Both the position numbers and the translations under genes were made by a program. This document shows positions 1 to 10,222 of a stretch of DNA of 64,000 bases, piece by piece. Under the pieces are notes generated by a model. That model saw nothing but the letters and a program-made list of their open reading frames with translations, had not been told where the DNA came from and did not search any database. The DNA is from Clostridia bacterium (GTDB lineage: Bacteria; Bacillota; Clostridia; Christensenellales; UBA1242): contig JAFVEA010000003.1 of NCBI GenBank assembly GCA_017478185.1, positions 62,001 through 126,000 of the forward strand, written 5' to 3'. Each line of letters starts with the position of its first letter. The first letter of the stretch is position 1.

Positions 1-3000
1 GAGAAGCAACAGTTACAATCACTGGTGTTAAGAACTTTAAAGATACCTACACATTCACATTCACCATAGATCCAAAGGCGTTAGACAACAGTGACAATTA
101 TGAATTTAGCGTTACAGAAACAAATGTTCAAAACATGGTTGTTTATGATGGAGAAAAACACAAACAAGAACCAAACTTTAAGTATGTTAATGTTGGGTTA
201 ACTGAAGGGCAAGAAAATGATTATACTTTTGTTTATAAAAAATATGTTAACGGAGATTGGATAGATTTAGGAAGCGATGAAGACATTATAAATGTTGGAA
301 CTTACAGAATTTTGGCAACAGGGCACAAAAACTTTAATGGAGAAAGAGCAATTGAATATACTATTTCAGCAAGGCCAATAGAAAGGGTTGCTATAACTCC
401 AAACAGCGTTGTTTATAAAGGAAGCCCTTACATTCTTGGCTTTACGCAATCTCAAGATGATATAGACTTGTTTGCACAAGTTGTTGACTATGAAGGCAAA
501 GACGTTCCAGTTGATAGGTTTGATGTGAAATATTATAATGCTTTATATAATGAAGAAACTGAAGAATATTCTTTGGGAGAAGATGAAATTGAACCAGACT
601 TCACCTCAGCAGGAGTGTTCTACATAAAAGTTATAGCAAAAGATGGGCTTGGATATTCTGGAAGTGCTTATGCTTTGATAAAAATAAATCAAAAAGAATT
701 AGAGATGAGCATGGTTTCAGGAGTGACAAACAAAACCTACACCGGAAAAGCTATTGTTCAAGACGGTTTAACATTAAAATATAATAATATACCTTTAGAC
801 TCAGATGATATCAACGTAAATTATGAAGACAACATAAATGTTGAAAGGGATGATGAAAACAATCTTGTTGCAAAAGCAAAAATAACAATTGAAGGAAAGG
901 GCAACTATAAAGGCACAATTTATGTTTACTTCACAATTCTTCCAGTTAACATTGAAACAAATGAAAACATAACATTTAATGAAAATAATATTATAGACAA
1001 AACTTATAACGGAAAAAATGCTGAAGTAACAGAAGATGAACTTGCAGAAATTTTAAGTTATTCAGTTGAAGATTATGGTTATTTGAAATCTTATGACTTC
1101 TTGGTGTCTTATCAAGAAGATGAAAGAATAAATGTTAACAATGATTATAACTACACTGTTATTTTAACAGGAAAAGGCAACTTTGAAGGCTCAGTTTCAA
1201 CAACATTTAAAATCAAGCCAAAAATCATCACAGAAGATAATGACATTGTTATAACAGAATTGAGTGACCAAACTTACACTGGCTTAGAAATTATGCCAAA
1301 ACAAGATGTTTACGACAACGCAATAATAGATGCATCAACATACAAAAAGCTTGAAGAGGGAACTGATTTTGAATATGACTTTGATGAAGATGGCTATGAC
1401 AACAAAAATGTTTCAAGAGATGAAAATGGAATTATAATTGCAAATGCAATCATAAAGATTGAAGGAATAGGCAATTATCAAGGTTCAAAATTCATAACAT
1501 TTAAGATAACTCCAAAAACTATTTCTGACGGAGATATAATTTTGGGAGATGTAAACTCACTTCCATACACAGGTTTTGCTCAAGAACCAAAAATAACAGT
1601 AACTTGGGAACGAGAAAACTTTGATGACATAACTTTAGAAGAAGGCACAGACTTTGACTTTGGTTGGGAGAACAACATAAATGTTTCAACAGATGAAAAG
1701 AAAGCTAAGATTATCATAAACGCAAAAGGAAATTATGACGGGCAAACATCTAAAGAGTTTTTGATAACAGCGGTTAGCATAAAAGAGGCAACAATAATAT
1801 TTAACGAGCCAGTTGTGTTTAATGATGAAACTAATCATTATGAAGTTGTTTATAACAGGCAGGCTCAACAAGCTTCGATAGTTGTTATGTTAGGCTCAAA
1901 AGAATTAACTGAAGATGAAGACTATGAACTTACATATATTGGCGACACAACAAACGCATCAGATAACCCAGTAAAAATTGTAATAAAAGCAAAAGGCAAC
2001 AACGTAACAGAAGTAACAGAGGCTTTATATTACATAATTAGAAGAGCATTAAAAGAAGAAGATATAACATTAACTGGAATTGGAAGCTCTTACACTTACA
2101 CGGGTTATGAAATTGAGATGACAGGAGATATAGTTATAACAGTTAATGACTTAAATGATTATGAACTGATTAACCAAACATCGGGCGCTGGGGCAGAATA
2201 CAGAGTGACATATTCAGAAAATCACACAAATGTTGTTGATTCAGATGTGACTGTTACAATAGAATTTATTGGAAATTATTCTGGACAAATCACAAAAACA
2301 TTTAAGATTGTTCCAAAAGAATTGACAAGTGATTTAATTTTAGCTATATCTAACCAAGAATACACAGGTTCAGCCATAACTCCAGATGTTGTGATAAATT
2401 ATAATGGACGAGAATATAAAAATGACGATTACAACTTTATTATAACTTATAGCAACAACACTCAAGCTTCAACAATCACAGAAAAAGCAAAAATAACCAT
2501 AAAAACCACGCAAAACAGCAACTTCTTTATTGATAATGACGATAAAGAAATTGTGATTGAATTTGTTATAGAAAGAAAAATTGTTAGTGATAATATTTAT
2601 GATGACTTTAATGTTTTGATTGAAGGAGATGAAGATTATTCAACCGTTTATAACGGGAAAGCGCAAGAACCAACTGTTTCAATAACTCCAAAATTTAGCG
2701 GAGCGGAAACTCTTAAAAAAGGCGTTGATTATGAAGTTTCATATAATTATAACACAGAGGTTTCAAGAAATAATGAAAACAAAGTTATCAAAAATGCAGA
2801 AATCATAATAACATTCATAAAAGATTATATTGGAACAAGAACAGTTAAGTTTACAATCACTCCACAAAGCATAAATAATGCTGGTTTAACCCCAATTGAT
2901 GACATAACTTATGATGGCTTAGAGCATCAAATTGCTCCAACACTTACTTATAAAATAACTTCTGATAATGATCCTTTAGACGCTAAGAATTTTGAATATC

Positions 3001-5948
3001 ATTATTATCGTGGAAGCGCTTTAACTGAAGATTTCATAAATTATGGTGAAATAACAATAGAAATTATAGGAAAAGGCAATTTTGAAGGCAGAAGAGAAAC
3101 AAGTTATGAAATTTTGCAAAAGAGTTTGAGTGATGATGATGTTATTGCAAAAATGGAGAAACAATATTATTCTAGGTCAAAACTAACTCCAGAATTTAGC
3201 ATAACCTATAATGATATGTTGCTCACAAACATTGTGGATGGAGAAGTTGTGTCAAGTGTGTTTGATATTTCTTATGGAGATAGCACTCACAACAATAAAG
3301 ATGTTTCAAGTGGCGGTATTATAATTATAGAAGCTAAAGAAAACACCAACTATAAAGGAAGCAAACGAATTGAGTTTGACATCTTAAGGCAAAACATAAC
3401 TGAGCTTTCAATAAGTGTTAACGATGCAATTTACAACGGGAACAAACAATTCCCAGAAGTTAAAATAATTCACAACGGTGAACAATTAACAACACCAAAT
3501 GACTTTAAATGCAATTATTCAGACAACATTTTGGTTGGAGATGCAACTGTTGTGATAGAAGGTCAAAACAACTATTATGGTGAAGTTACAAAAATATTTA
3601 AAATTGCAGCAAGGAAGCTAACTCCAGATAACGTTGTTATTGCTTGGACCGATGTTTCAGGACAACCAGATTTAACCTATAACACAAAACAGCATACGCC
3701 AAGCTTCACACTATATTTAATTGATGATGAAAACATCAGACATCAGCTTACAAGTGGCGACAAAAATGATTATGTTTATAGTTATAGAAACAACATAAAT
3801 GCTGGTGAATTTGCAGAAATCGTTGTTCGAGGCACCAACAACTTTATGGGTGAAGTTTCAAAATACTTCACAATAAAACCACAAAGCATTGAAACTAAAG
3901 AAATTGTTTTGTTTGAAGACATTCCTCCACAACAATTTACGGGACTTTCAATTAAGTTTAACATTAATGGAACATTTAAACCAGACAAAGACACTTTGAA
4001 AAATATTTTTGGTGTTGATAGGTTGCAATATAGCGAAAACAACGCAAACGGTTACTCTTTTGTGATTGATTGGGAAAATAACCAAGGCGTTACAACAGAA
4101 GATAGCAAAGCAAGAGCAATTCTAACTGGAATTGGCAACTTCACTGGTCAAAGAATTTTGGAATTTGACATAACTCCAAAGGCAATTGATTATATTGTTC
4201 TTCCAACAACAATCACCGACTTTAATGCACAAGACCAAAAAGATAAGATTAGTTATTCAGTTTATTCAGGAACAACAAAACTTGTTGATGACGTGGATTA
4301 TGAAGTTAAATATTATAGAACTTATGTTGAGGGCGGAGAAAAAGTTGAAACAACCGACTTTACAAATGCTGGAAAAATATTTGTTGTTGCAACAGGAAAA
4401 GGCAATTTTGCAGGAACTCAAATAAAAGAATTTACAATTAAGCCAAAGAACTTTGCCGATGAAGACATCATTGTTTCAGGAATAGAAAAAATCAAATTCT
4501 ATAATTATGGCGCAGAAGTTAAACAAAACATTGTGGTAACCTATAATGGAGAAGAGCTAACAGAAGGCGTTGACTATATTGTTGAGTATGAAAACAACAT
4601 CAATGCAGGAAAACGAATTGATGACAAGGCAAAAATAACAATAATAGCAACAACTGGCGGAAACTTTATGGGTCAGAGAATTGCATACTTCACAATAAGC
4701 AAGGTTGCTCCAATAATTCATCCATTCATAGAACAAATAACATATTTTGTTGGTTCACAATTGCCAACACTAAACTTAGATTTGGATGACACAAAAGGCA
4801 CAATTTTCTGGGTTAACGAATCACAATTAATTGAGCTTGGAGAATATCAATATGCATATTTGTTTATTCCAGAAGATGCAGACAACTATGAAACAGTTTC
4901 TGGCTTTATAACAATAACTGGAACACCAATTGTTATTAATGAAATTGTTGTTGTTGGATTTGAACAAACAGAATACACTGCTTATGACAAATTTAACAGC
5001 GAAGGCGTAACAATCATAGCCAAATATAACAATGGAGATGAAAGAGAGCTTGCTGGAGATGAATATAACTTTAACCATTTTGAAGAAGAAGAGTTAACTG
5101 TTGATGACACAGAAATTGTTGTTAGAACTCCTCTAAACGAGCTTGTTCAAACATCAATAGACATAAATGTTAATCCAGTTGAACTTGAAGTAACCTTTGA
5201 AGATAAAGAAATATTTATTGAAAATGGCGAAGTTCAACAAATTGGCTATGAAATTTCAGGCATATTAGAAAATCATGACCCAGAAATTCAAGTTGTTTAC
5301 ACAAACACAGAAACAAATGAACAATCTTATGGAATTCTTAAGAGTGGAAACTATAAAGTTAATGTTTTGGCACTAAACAAAAACTATAAATTTGTGGGAG
5401 TCACAGAAAAAGATATTTTTGTAAGAATTGGAATAATAAGTTCAGAAGACGGCAGAGTTGTTGTTATAAGTGATGTTGGCTTTGAAGAAGGCATAACAGT
5501 AACAATGATTGAAGCTGAAACTGACCGAGATAAACAAAGTTATTTGGGCAACTTTAGGTATCCAACAGAAAAAGTTTATGTCGTCCAGCTTTGGAAAGAC
5601 GGACGAGAATATCATCCAAACTTTGACATGACAATAAAAATTCGAACGGATGCAAGACTTTTGCAAAATGAAGGGCTAAAATCTTATACAAAACAGATTT
5701 CTGACTTTGTTTATAGAAAAATTGATTTTGAAAACGAAAATAATGAATATATAAAATTCAATGCAACTGATGCGGGAGTGTTTATATTATCAACCGCTGA
5801 CATACACTTTGCAGTTTCAGGCTGGTTATATATTTTGATTCTTGTGTTGTTTATTTTGGTTATTATATTATTCATTATATTTGAATACTTGCGAAGAAAG
5901 CATAAACGAGAAAGATTTATGAAAGAGCAAGAGAAAAATCAACAATAA
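1..5948 (+). CDS. Giant cell-surface protein with about 16 MBG-like repeats (5' truncated)
   Basis: The reading frame is open from the first bases of the window, so the true start lies upstream; the first in-frame ATG (135) is internal. The visible part is about 1,980 residues. It holds roughly sixteen degenerate repeats of 90-110 residues. Each has a Y(T/N)G start, a GxDYxVxY-type middle, an NNxNxG segment and a GKGNYxGxxxxxFxIxPK-type end, resembling the bacterial MBG/YDG class of extracellular beta-sandwich repeats. A bacterial Ig-like segment with a typical KYNNGD stretch follows near the C-terminus. The protein ends in one membrane helix (about 22 residues, starting WLYILILVLF) and a short basic tail, so it is anchored with the repeats outside. 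It has no LPXTG motif. Adhesion or surface-layer stalk function is inference. The gene ends at a bidirectional terminator. Confidence 0.85.
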   Translation, partial: EATVTITGVKNFKDTYTFTFTIDPKALDNSDNYEFSVTETNVQNMVVYDGEKHKQEPNFKYVNVGLTEGQENDYTFVYKKYVNGDWIDLGSDEDIINVGTYRILATGHKNFNGERAIEYTISARPIERVAITPNSVVYKGSPYILGFTQSQDDIDLFAQVVDYEGKDVPVDRFDVKYYNALYNEETEEYSLGEDEIEPDFTSAGVFYIKVIAKDGLGYSGSAYALIKINQKELEMSMVSGVTNKTYTGKAIVQDGLTLKYNNIPLDSDDINVNYEDNINVERDDENNLVAKAKITIEGKGNYKGTIYVYFTILPVNIETNENITFNENNIIDKTYNGKNAEVTEDELAEILSYSVEDYGYLKSYDFLVSYQEDERINVNNDYNYTVILTGKGNFEGSVSTTFKIKPKIITEDNDIVITELSDQTYTGLEIMPKQDVYDNAIIDASTYKKLEEGTDFEYDFDEDGYDNKNVSRDENGIIIANAIIKIEGIGNYQGSKFITFKITPKTISDGDIILGDVNSLPYTGFAQEPKITVTWERENFDDITLEEGTDFDFGWENNINVSTDEKKAKIIINAKGNYDGQTSKEFLITAVSIKEATIIFNEPVVFNDETNHYEVVYNRQAQQASIVVMLGSKELTEDEDYELTYIGDTTNASDNPVKIVIKAKGNNVTEVTEALYYIIRRALKEEDITLTGIGSSYTYTGYEIEMTGDIVITVNDLNDYELINQTSGAGAEYRVTYSENHTNVVDSDVTVTIEFIGNYSGQITKTFKIVPKELTSDLILAISNQEYTGSAITPDVVINYNGREYKNDDYNFIITYSNNTQASTITEKAKITIKTTQNSNFFIDNDDKEIVIEFVIERKIVSDNIYDDFNVLIEGDEDYSTVYNGKAQEPTVSITPKFSGAETLKKGVDYEVSYNYNTEVSRNNENKVIKNAEIIITFIKDYIGTRTVKFTITPQSINNAGLTPIDDITYDGLEHQIAPTLTYKITSDNDPLDAKNFEYHYYRGSALTEDFINYGEITIEIIGKGNFEGRRETSYEILQKSLSDDDVIAKMEKQYYSRSKLTPEFSITYNDMLLTNIVDGEVVSSVFDISYGDSTHNNKDVSSGGIIIIEAKENTNYKGSKRIEFDILRQNITELSISVNDAIYNGNKQFPEVKIIHNGEQLTTPNDFKCNYSDNILVGDATVVIEGQNNYYGEVTKIFKIAARKLTPDNVVIAWTDVSGQPDLTYNTKQHTPSFTLYLIDDENIRHQLTSGDKNDYVYSYRNNINAGEFAEIVVRGTNNFMGEVSKYFTIKPQSIETKEIVLFEDIPPQQFTGLSIKFNINGTFKPDKDTLKNIFGVDRLQYSENNANGYSFVIDWENNQGVTTEDSKARAILTGIGNFTGQRILEFDITPKAIDYIVLPTTITDFNAQDQKDKISYSVYSGTTKLVDDVDYEVKYYRTYVEGGEKVETTDFTNAGKIFVVATGKGNFAGTQIKEFTIKPKNFADEDIIVSGIEKIKFYNYGAEVKQNIVVTYNGEELTEGVDYIVEYENNINAGKRIDDKAKITIIATTGGNFMGQRIAYFTISKVAPIIHPFIEQITYFVGSQLPTLNLDLDDTKGTIFWVNESQLIELGEYQYAYLFIPEDADNYETVSGFITITGTPIVINEIVVVGFEQTEYTAYDKFNSEGVTIIAKYNNGDERELAGDEYNFNHFEEEELTVDDTEIVVRTPLNELVQTSIDINVNPVELEVTFEDKEIFIENGEVQQIGYEISGILENHDPEIQVVYTNTETNEQSYGILKSGNYKVNVLALNKNYKFVGVTEKDIFVRIGIISSEDGRVVVISDVGFEEGITVTMIEAETDRDKQSYLGNFRYPTEKVYVVQLWKDGREYHPNFDMTIKIRTDARLLQNEGLKSYTKQISDFVYRKIDFENENNEYIKFNATDAGVFILSTADIHFAVSGWLYILILVLFILVIILFIIFEYLRRKHKRERFMKEQEKNQQ

Positions 5949-5982
5949 AAAATAAAGCACTAAAGTTAGTGCTTTATTTTTT
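5947..5982. terminator. Bidirectional intrinsic terminator
   Basis: A near-perfect stem (AAATAAAGCACTAA / TTAGTGCTTTATTT) with a 2-base loop is flanked by A and T runs. It sits between two convergent genes and can serve both strands. Confidence 0.85.
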
Positions 5983-6643
5983 ATATTATAGAGTTTATCA
6001 AACTATTTAAACAATTTTGTTCTTTAGCCAGGTTTAAAAGTTTTGGTGTTATGATTGCATTTTTTCTTGCAAGAATAATGTTTTTATTGTTAATTAAATC
6101 TCTAAAAAGTCTTTTTCCAATCAAGCTGTTGTTCGGCACAACTTTTATGGGAATTTTGCTTGTTATAACAACTTTTTGGTTGTTGCTTTGTTTTATGATT
6201 ATTTTATTTTTGGGTTTAAATTGATGTTTTTTATATGTTTTTTCGCTATTATTTACTATTATTATGTTGTTGTTAGAAACAATTTTTTCAGGGTTTATGG
6301 CTGTTTTTAAAGTTAAAATTTCTTTTATTTTTAAATTTTCTATGTTTAAATCAACAACAGTTCCCAAAATTTTCCCGTCAAGGGTTATAACTTCTTTGTT
6401 TAAATAACTTTCTTTATTTTCATTTTCTGAAACAATAAGTTTGCTATTATTTTTTATAACAATGCATTCATCAAAGCAAAAAACATCTTTTGTGTTTAGT
6501 GTTTTAAATTGCTCATCACTTGTTTTTATAATCAGTTTTGTTAGTTTAAAATTTTTGTTAAACAAAATTTCAAAAACAATTCCTTCAACTTTTCCTTCAT
6601 AAACAGAAACAACTTTTTTATTTATTAAATTTGTATAATTCAT
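5981..6643 (-). CDS. PRC-barrel-like protein
   Basis: A 220-residue soluble protein whose N-terminal half shows two PRC-barrel-like segments. These are residues 6-60, with the VVSVYEGKVEGIVFEILF pattern, and residues about 80-125, with a LNKEVITLDGKILGTVVDL pattern. The basic C-terminal half has no recognised domain. PRC barrels occur in RimM, photosynthetic reaction centre H subunit and YlmC/YmxH sporulation proteins; a second, shorter PRC protein lies at 11398. The ATG at 6643 has GGGAG seven bases upstream. It is divergent from the SPFH gene. The cellular role is unknown; the family assignment rests on the strand pattern. Confidence 0.6.
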   Translation of the reverse strand: MNYTNLINKKVVSVYEGKVEGIVFEILFNKNFKLTKLIIKTSDEQFKTLNTKDVFCFDECIVIKNNSKLIVSENENKESYLNKEVITLDGKILGTVVDLNIENLKIKEILTLKTAINPEKIVSNNNIIIVNNSEKTYKKHQFKPKNKIIIKQSNNQKVVITSKIPIKVVPNNSLIGKRLFRDLINNKNIILARKNAIITPKLLNLAKEQNCLNSLINSII

Positions 6644-6712
6644 AACAATTCTCCCAAAATTTATAATATGCTTTAAACTTTTGTTTAATTATAAAAAACA
6701 AAATATTTTTTG

Positions 6713-6741
6713 TTGATTGCAAACAAAATATATGTTATAAT
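6713..6741 (+). promoter_or_regulatory. Sigma-A-type promoter of the SPFH-DUF1858 pair
   Basis: TTGATT, a 17-base spacer and a perfect TATAAT, followed 25 bases later by the start codon with AGGAG. Confidence 0.75.
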
Positions 6742-6765
6742 AAGCCTTAAATAGGAGATATCTTT

Positions 6766-7734
6766 ATGGGACTCATTAAATTTTTCAAAAAATTATTAGA
6801 CAGAAAAGTTATTCAAATGAAGCCTTCAAAACAAAATATTTTAATTCAAGCTCAAAGTTCCAAGTTAAGTGTTATAAAATTGGGGCAAAAAATTATGGTT
6901 GAAAAAGGTTATTCAGCCGTTATTGTTGCAAAAGATAGAGTTTTGGATGTGTTTTTTGAAGGAACTCATGAAATAAGCCTTGCCTACATTCCAAAAACAA
7001 CAAAATTATTAAAATTAGACCACGGCAAAGTTGTAAAACACGGAATGGTTGCAGAAGCTGTGTTGCCAACAAAGTTTAAGTGTGATTTATATTATGTTAA
7101 AACAGAAGAAATATTAAATAGAATGTGGAAAAGTGGAAAAGTTAAGGTTCGAGAAAAGGGTAAAAAAAGGTTTCATTTTAGTATGCAAGGCAATTATTCT
7201 TTTCAAATAACAGACCCAGCAAAAGTGGTAGAATTTTTTTTGATTGATTGGGCAAGAATAGTTCCAGGCAAAGAGCTGAAAAAACTGGATATGCTTGTTG
7301 GAGATGAAATAACTGAAGCTTTGTGGAGAAAGAAAATAAAAAGCAAAGATGAATTAACAGAATATGACATGGGCAACAATGTTATAAAGCCAGCTATATT
7401 TAAAACATTTAACAAATATGGCATTTGCATAAATGATATAGTGGTTGAAAATATAATTTATCCAGAAAATTTAAAGTCAAAAACCTATCAAAATGTTGAG
7501 GCAGAAAAGCTTGAAAATGCTCAGGAAGCAACAAACAACAGTGAAATAGAAAGCAAAGAAGATTTGATTGAATATGAAAACCATAATATAGCTAAAACAG
7601 AAAATTTAGAGCAAACAAAAATTCCATACAAAAGTTTTGAAGAAAGCAAGTTTAAATGCCCAAATTGTGGCCAAGAGTTGGATATAAGTAGCATTTTTTG
7701 CAATAAGTGTGGAACAAAGTTAAAGGAGGATTAA
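6766..7734 (+). CDS. SPFH-domain protein with C-terminal zinc ribbon
   Basis: A 322-residue protein. Residues about 30-250 match the SPFH (band-7) type known as YdjI or 'virion core protein-like'. It has a beta-rich start, an AVLPTKFKCDLYYVKTEEI strand, and a helical stretch ending before residue 260. The C-terminus (about 297-318) carries CPNCG...CNKCG, a four-cysteine zinc ribbon. There is no membrane helix. Family members form membrane-associated oligomers, and some act in envelope stress or recruit partners; the partner here is not evident. The start has AGGAG and a strong promoter. The next gene begins one base after the stop, so the two are co-transcribed. Confidence 0.7.
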   Translation: MGLIKFFKKLLDRKVIQMKPSKQNILIQAQSSKLSVIKLGQKIMVEKGYSAVIVAKDRVLDVFFEGTHEISLAYIPKTTKLLKLDHGKVVKHGMVAEAVLPTKFKCDLYYVKTEEILNRMWKSGKVKVREKGKKRFHFSMQGNYSFQITDPAKVVEFFLIDWARIVPGKELKKLDMLVGDEITEALWRKKIKSKDELTEYDMGNNVIKPAIFKTFNKYGICINDIVVENIIYPENLKSKTYQNVEAEKLENAQEATNNSEIESKEDLIEYENHNIAKTENLEQTKIPYKSFEESKFKCPNCGQELDISSIFCNKCGTKLKED

Positions 7735-7735
7735 A

Positions 7736-7999
7736 ATGGAAGAAGAAAACAGTTTAAAAGAAACAAAAAAAGTTAAAAAAGAAAGCACAAAAAAATCTAT
7801 TCGAAAAAAACCTCAGTTCACAAAAGATAGCACTTTGGGTGAGGTAATACAAAAAAAGCCAGACGGGGTTGCAATACTCTTAGGCTTTGGGATGCATTGT
7901 TTTGGTTGCCCAGTAACTCAGTTTGAAACTTTGGAAGAAGCTGCCATGGTGCATGGGGTTGAATTAGACTTTTTGCTAAAAAAATTGAATGAAAATTAA
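7736..7999 (+). CDS. DUF1858 (redox disulfide) domain protein
   Basis: An 87-residue protein with a lysine-rich N-terminal 25 residues followed by a DUF1858 domain. The domain has TLGEVIQKKP, then a GMHCFGCPV motif holding a CxxC pair, then the usual ETLEEAAMVHG helix. This domain is found near hybrid-cluster proteins and in the N-terminus of ScdA/YtfE-type iron-sulfur repair proteins. It is thought to act through the CxxC disulfide. No hybrid-cluster gene is nearby. The start has AAGGAGG. Its stop overlaps the stop of the convergent LysM gene by two bases. Confidence 0.85.
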   Translation: MEEENSLKETKKVKKESTKKSIRKKPQFTKDSTLGEVIQKKPDGVAILLGFGMHCFGCPVTQFETLEEAAMVHGVELDFLLKKLNEN

Positions 8000-8304
8000 A
8001 TTTCTAATAATTGTCCAATAAATATTTGTTGGACATTATTTTTTTTTAAAATATCTAAAGGCGTGGTGTTATAAAGTTTGGCAATACTTTTTATTGTTTC
8101 GGTTGGCCTAACAAGATGATATTTTTTGTTTAATCCGCTTATGGCTATGCATTGCCCAGCATAAATGTTTTGTGTTTTGTTGTGTTTTAAAACCTCTAAG
8201 CTTATGTTATATTTTTTTGCCACATCAAAAAGTGTTTCATTTGCTGAAAATTGATGCAAAATTGTTTCATTGTATATTTTGTTTTTACCCAAAAATTTTA
8301 TCAT
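7996..8304 (-). CDS. Small protein with two LysM-like repeats
   Basis: 102 residues from the ATG at 8304, which has AGGAG six bases upstream; an in-frame ATG at 8412 has no such site and would add a hydrophobic, unlikely leader. Two LysM units are visible: residues about 13-55 (FSANETLFDVAKKYNISLEVL) and about 60-102 (YHLVRPTETIKSIAKLYNT then GQLLEI). LysM binds N-acetylglucosamine polymers such as peptidoglycan. In spore formers, small LysM proteins without an obvious signal peptide are often spore-coat or cortex components. That role is inference. Confidence 0.75.
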   Translation of the reverse strand: MIKFLGKNKIYNETILHQFSANETLFDVAKKYNISLEVLKHNKTQNIYAGQCIAISGLNKKYHLVRPTETIKSIAKLYNTTPLDILKKNNVQQIFIGQLLEI

Positions 8305-8473
8305 AAAAACTCCTATATAATTATTTGTATGCTTAAAAACAAAAAAATGAGCATTAGTCATAAAAAATTGGAACTTATAACAAAAAACAAAGAAGCGCTT
8401 TGCTTTTTTCATTTTAAGAGATAAAGATTGTTTTTATCTTTATTATTTTAAACAAGATAAAAAACCATTTTTT

Positions 8474-8545
8474 GTCATTGTTGAGCATCGCTTGCAATGT
8501 GTTAAATGGAGATTGCCACGGAGCAAAAGCTCCTTGTAGTGACAT
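8474..8545. repeat. Partial copy of the GAGATTGCCAC interspersed repeat (copy D)
   Basis: The stretch GAGATTGCCACGGAGC, then a small hairpin, then GTAGTGAC matches the inner part of copies A and C. The bases just before it (GTCATTGTTGAGCATCGC) resemble the same motif in reverse. The outer ends of the family are absent. It lies in the 370-base gap upstream of the SpoVB-like gene, which otherwise holds only AT-rich sequence. Confidence 0.55.
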
Positions 8546-8671
8546 TTTAATTTTTGCAAGTTTCAAAACACTTTAATCTTAGTTAAAAATTTTTAGCATT
8601 AAATTTTTAATTTTGTTATAAATTTTAGGTTAATTTCGTATGTTTTAATTATACTAATTTATGGAGGAACA

Positions 8672-10204
8672 ATGGCAAAATCTTTGTTTAAGGCTGTTTT
8701 TGTTGTGGCGATATTTTCAATAATAACAAGAGCAATAGGCTTTTTGTTTAGAATTTATTTGTCACGAGAAATGGGAGCTGAACTTTTGGGAATATATCAT
8801 ATTGCAAGTTCTGTTTTTATGATTTTTGTTTTAATTGTGTCGTCAGGGCTTCCATTAACCATTTCAAAAAACACAGCAAAATGTATTGCCAAAAATGATT
8901 CAAAAAATTCGCATTTTGTTGCAACTTCGGGCTTAATTATTGGAATTGTTGCAAGCCTTATTATATGCCTTTTGGTTGTTGCTTTTCAAAATCAAATATC
9001 ACAGCTTTTCACAGATTCAAGATGTATGAAAATATTACTCATACTTCTTCCAGCTGTTTTGTTTAGTGCAATATATGCTGCACTACGTGGTGTTTTGTGG
9101 GGCAAATGTGATTATTTTTCACTGGGCTGGACAGAACTTTTTGAGCAAATAATAAGAATTATTGTTTTTGTTTTGTTTGCTGAAATTTTGTTTCCTTTTG
9201 GCTCTAAAGCAGAATTAGCGGGTTATTCCATGACAATTGCGTGCTTTCTTTCTTGTGTTGTTGTTATCTTTGTCTATTACAAAAAAGGTGGCAAGTTAAG
9301 TTATCAAAAAGGGCACATAAAAGAAGTTTTGAAAAGTTCAACACCAATCACTGGAGTTAGAACAATTTCAAGTTTGATTCAGCCAATAATTGCTGTTTTG
9401 TTTCCGTTTATGATGGTTTTAAACGGATTTAGCAACAGTGGAGCAATGGCTGTTTATGGAGCGGTTATGGGAATGACTTTTCCGCTTTTGTTTTTGCCAT
9501 CAACAATTATTGGAGCACTTTCTTTTGCATTAATTCCAGAATTATCATCTGTTTTAGAGCAAAAGAGATATGATATATTAACTCAGCGCATAAAATCTGG
9601 TTTGTTGTTTTCACTAATAATTAGCGCTTTGTTTGTGCCAGTTTTTATGGGTCTTGGAGTTCCTATTTGTCAGCTTTTGTTTAACAATACCCTAAGTGGC
9701 GAATTTTTGGTTGGAGCTTCAATTATTATGATTCCACTGGGGCTATCAAACATAACTTCAAGCATATTAAATTCATTAAATTTAGAGGTTAAATCTTTTG
9801 TTAACAACTTAATAGGAGGCGCCTCTTTAATTGTTTGCATTGTTGCTTTTTCGGGCATTTTGCAGGCGTATTCACTTGTTTTGGGATTTGGACTTTGTAT
9901 GCTTATCACAACAACTTTAAACCTTTTGATGATAAAAAAACACACAAAAATAAAGCTTGGACTCATAAAACCAACACTTTTTTGTTTAATTTTTATAATT
10001 CTTTCTGCCTTGCTTTCAAAATGGTTGTATGGCTTGATGTTAATTATTTTTCCAAATATTATCGCTTTAATTATGTCTTGTTTTGTGTGTGTTCTTTCGT
10101 TTGTTTTGCTTTGTGTGTGTTTTAAATTGTTTGATGTTATGATTGTTTTTTCAAAAGTAAAAAATATTGCAAAATTTTCAAAAAAGAAGCATAAAAATGT
10201 GTGA
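8672..10204 (+). CDS. SpoVB/MurJ-type lipid flippase
   Basis: A 510-residue polytopic membrane protein (about 14 hydrophobic segments) of the MOP/polysaccharide exporter superfamily. The N-terminus matches the SpoVB/YtgP/MurJ group: SIITRAIGFLFRIYLSREMGAE, then GLPLTISK. In Bacillus the SpoVB branch is needed for spore cortex formation and the YtgP branch flips lipid II; this sequence could be either. The start has TGGAGG six bases upstream. The DUF421 gene follows after 18 bases. The other sporulation-linked genes around it favour the SpoVB role, but that is inference. Confidence 0.8.
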   Translation: MAKSLFKAVFVVAIFSIITRAIGFLFRIYLSREMGAELLGIYHIASSVFMIFVLIVSSGLPLTISKNTAKCIAKNDSKNSHFVATSGLIIGIVASLIICLLVVAFQNQISQLFTDSRCMKILLILLPAVLFSAIYAALRGVLWGKCDYFSLGWTELFEQIIRIIVFVLFAEILFPFGSKAELAGYSMTIACFLSCVVVIFVYYKKGGKLSYQKGHIKEVLKSSTPITGVRTISSLIQPIIAVLFPFMMVLNGFSNSGAMAVYGAVMGMTFPLLFLPSTIIGALSFALIPELSSVLEQKRYDILTQRIKSGLLFSLIISALFVPVFMGLGVPICQLLFNNTLSGEFLVGASIIMIPLGLSNITSSILNSLNLEVKSFVNNLIGGASLIVCIVAFSGILQAYSLVLGFGLCMLITTTLNLLMIKKHTKIKLGLIKPTLFCLIFIILSALLSKWLYGLMLIIFPNIIALIMSCFVCVLSFVLLCVCFKLFDVMIVFSKVKNIAKFSKKKHKNV

Positions 10205-10222
10205 TTTAAACAAAGTAATAGT

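Noticed and set aside
8305-8412. Longer N-terminus for the LysM protein
   Set aside because: The ATG at 8304 has AGGAG at ideal spacing; the extension has no ribosome site and no signal-peptide cleavage pattern.
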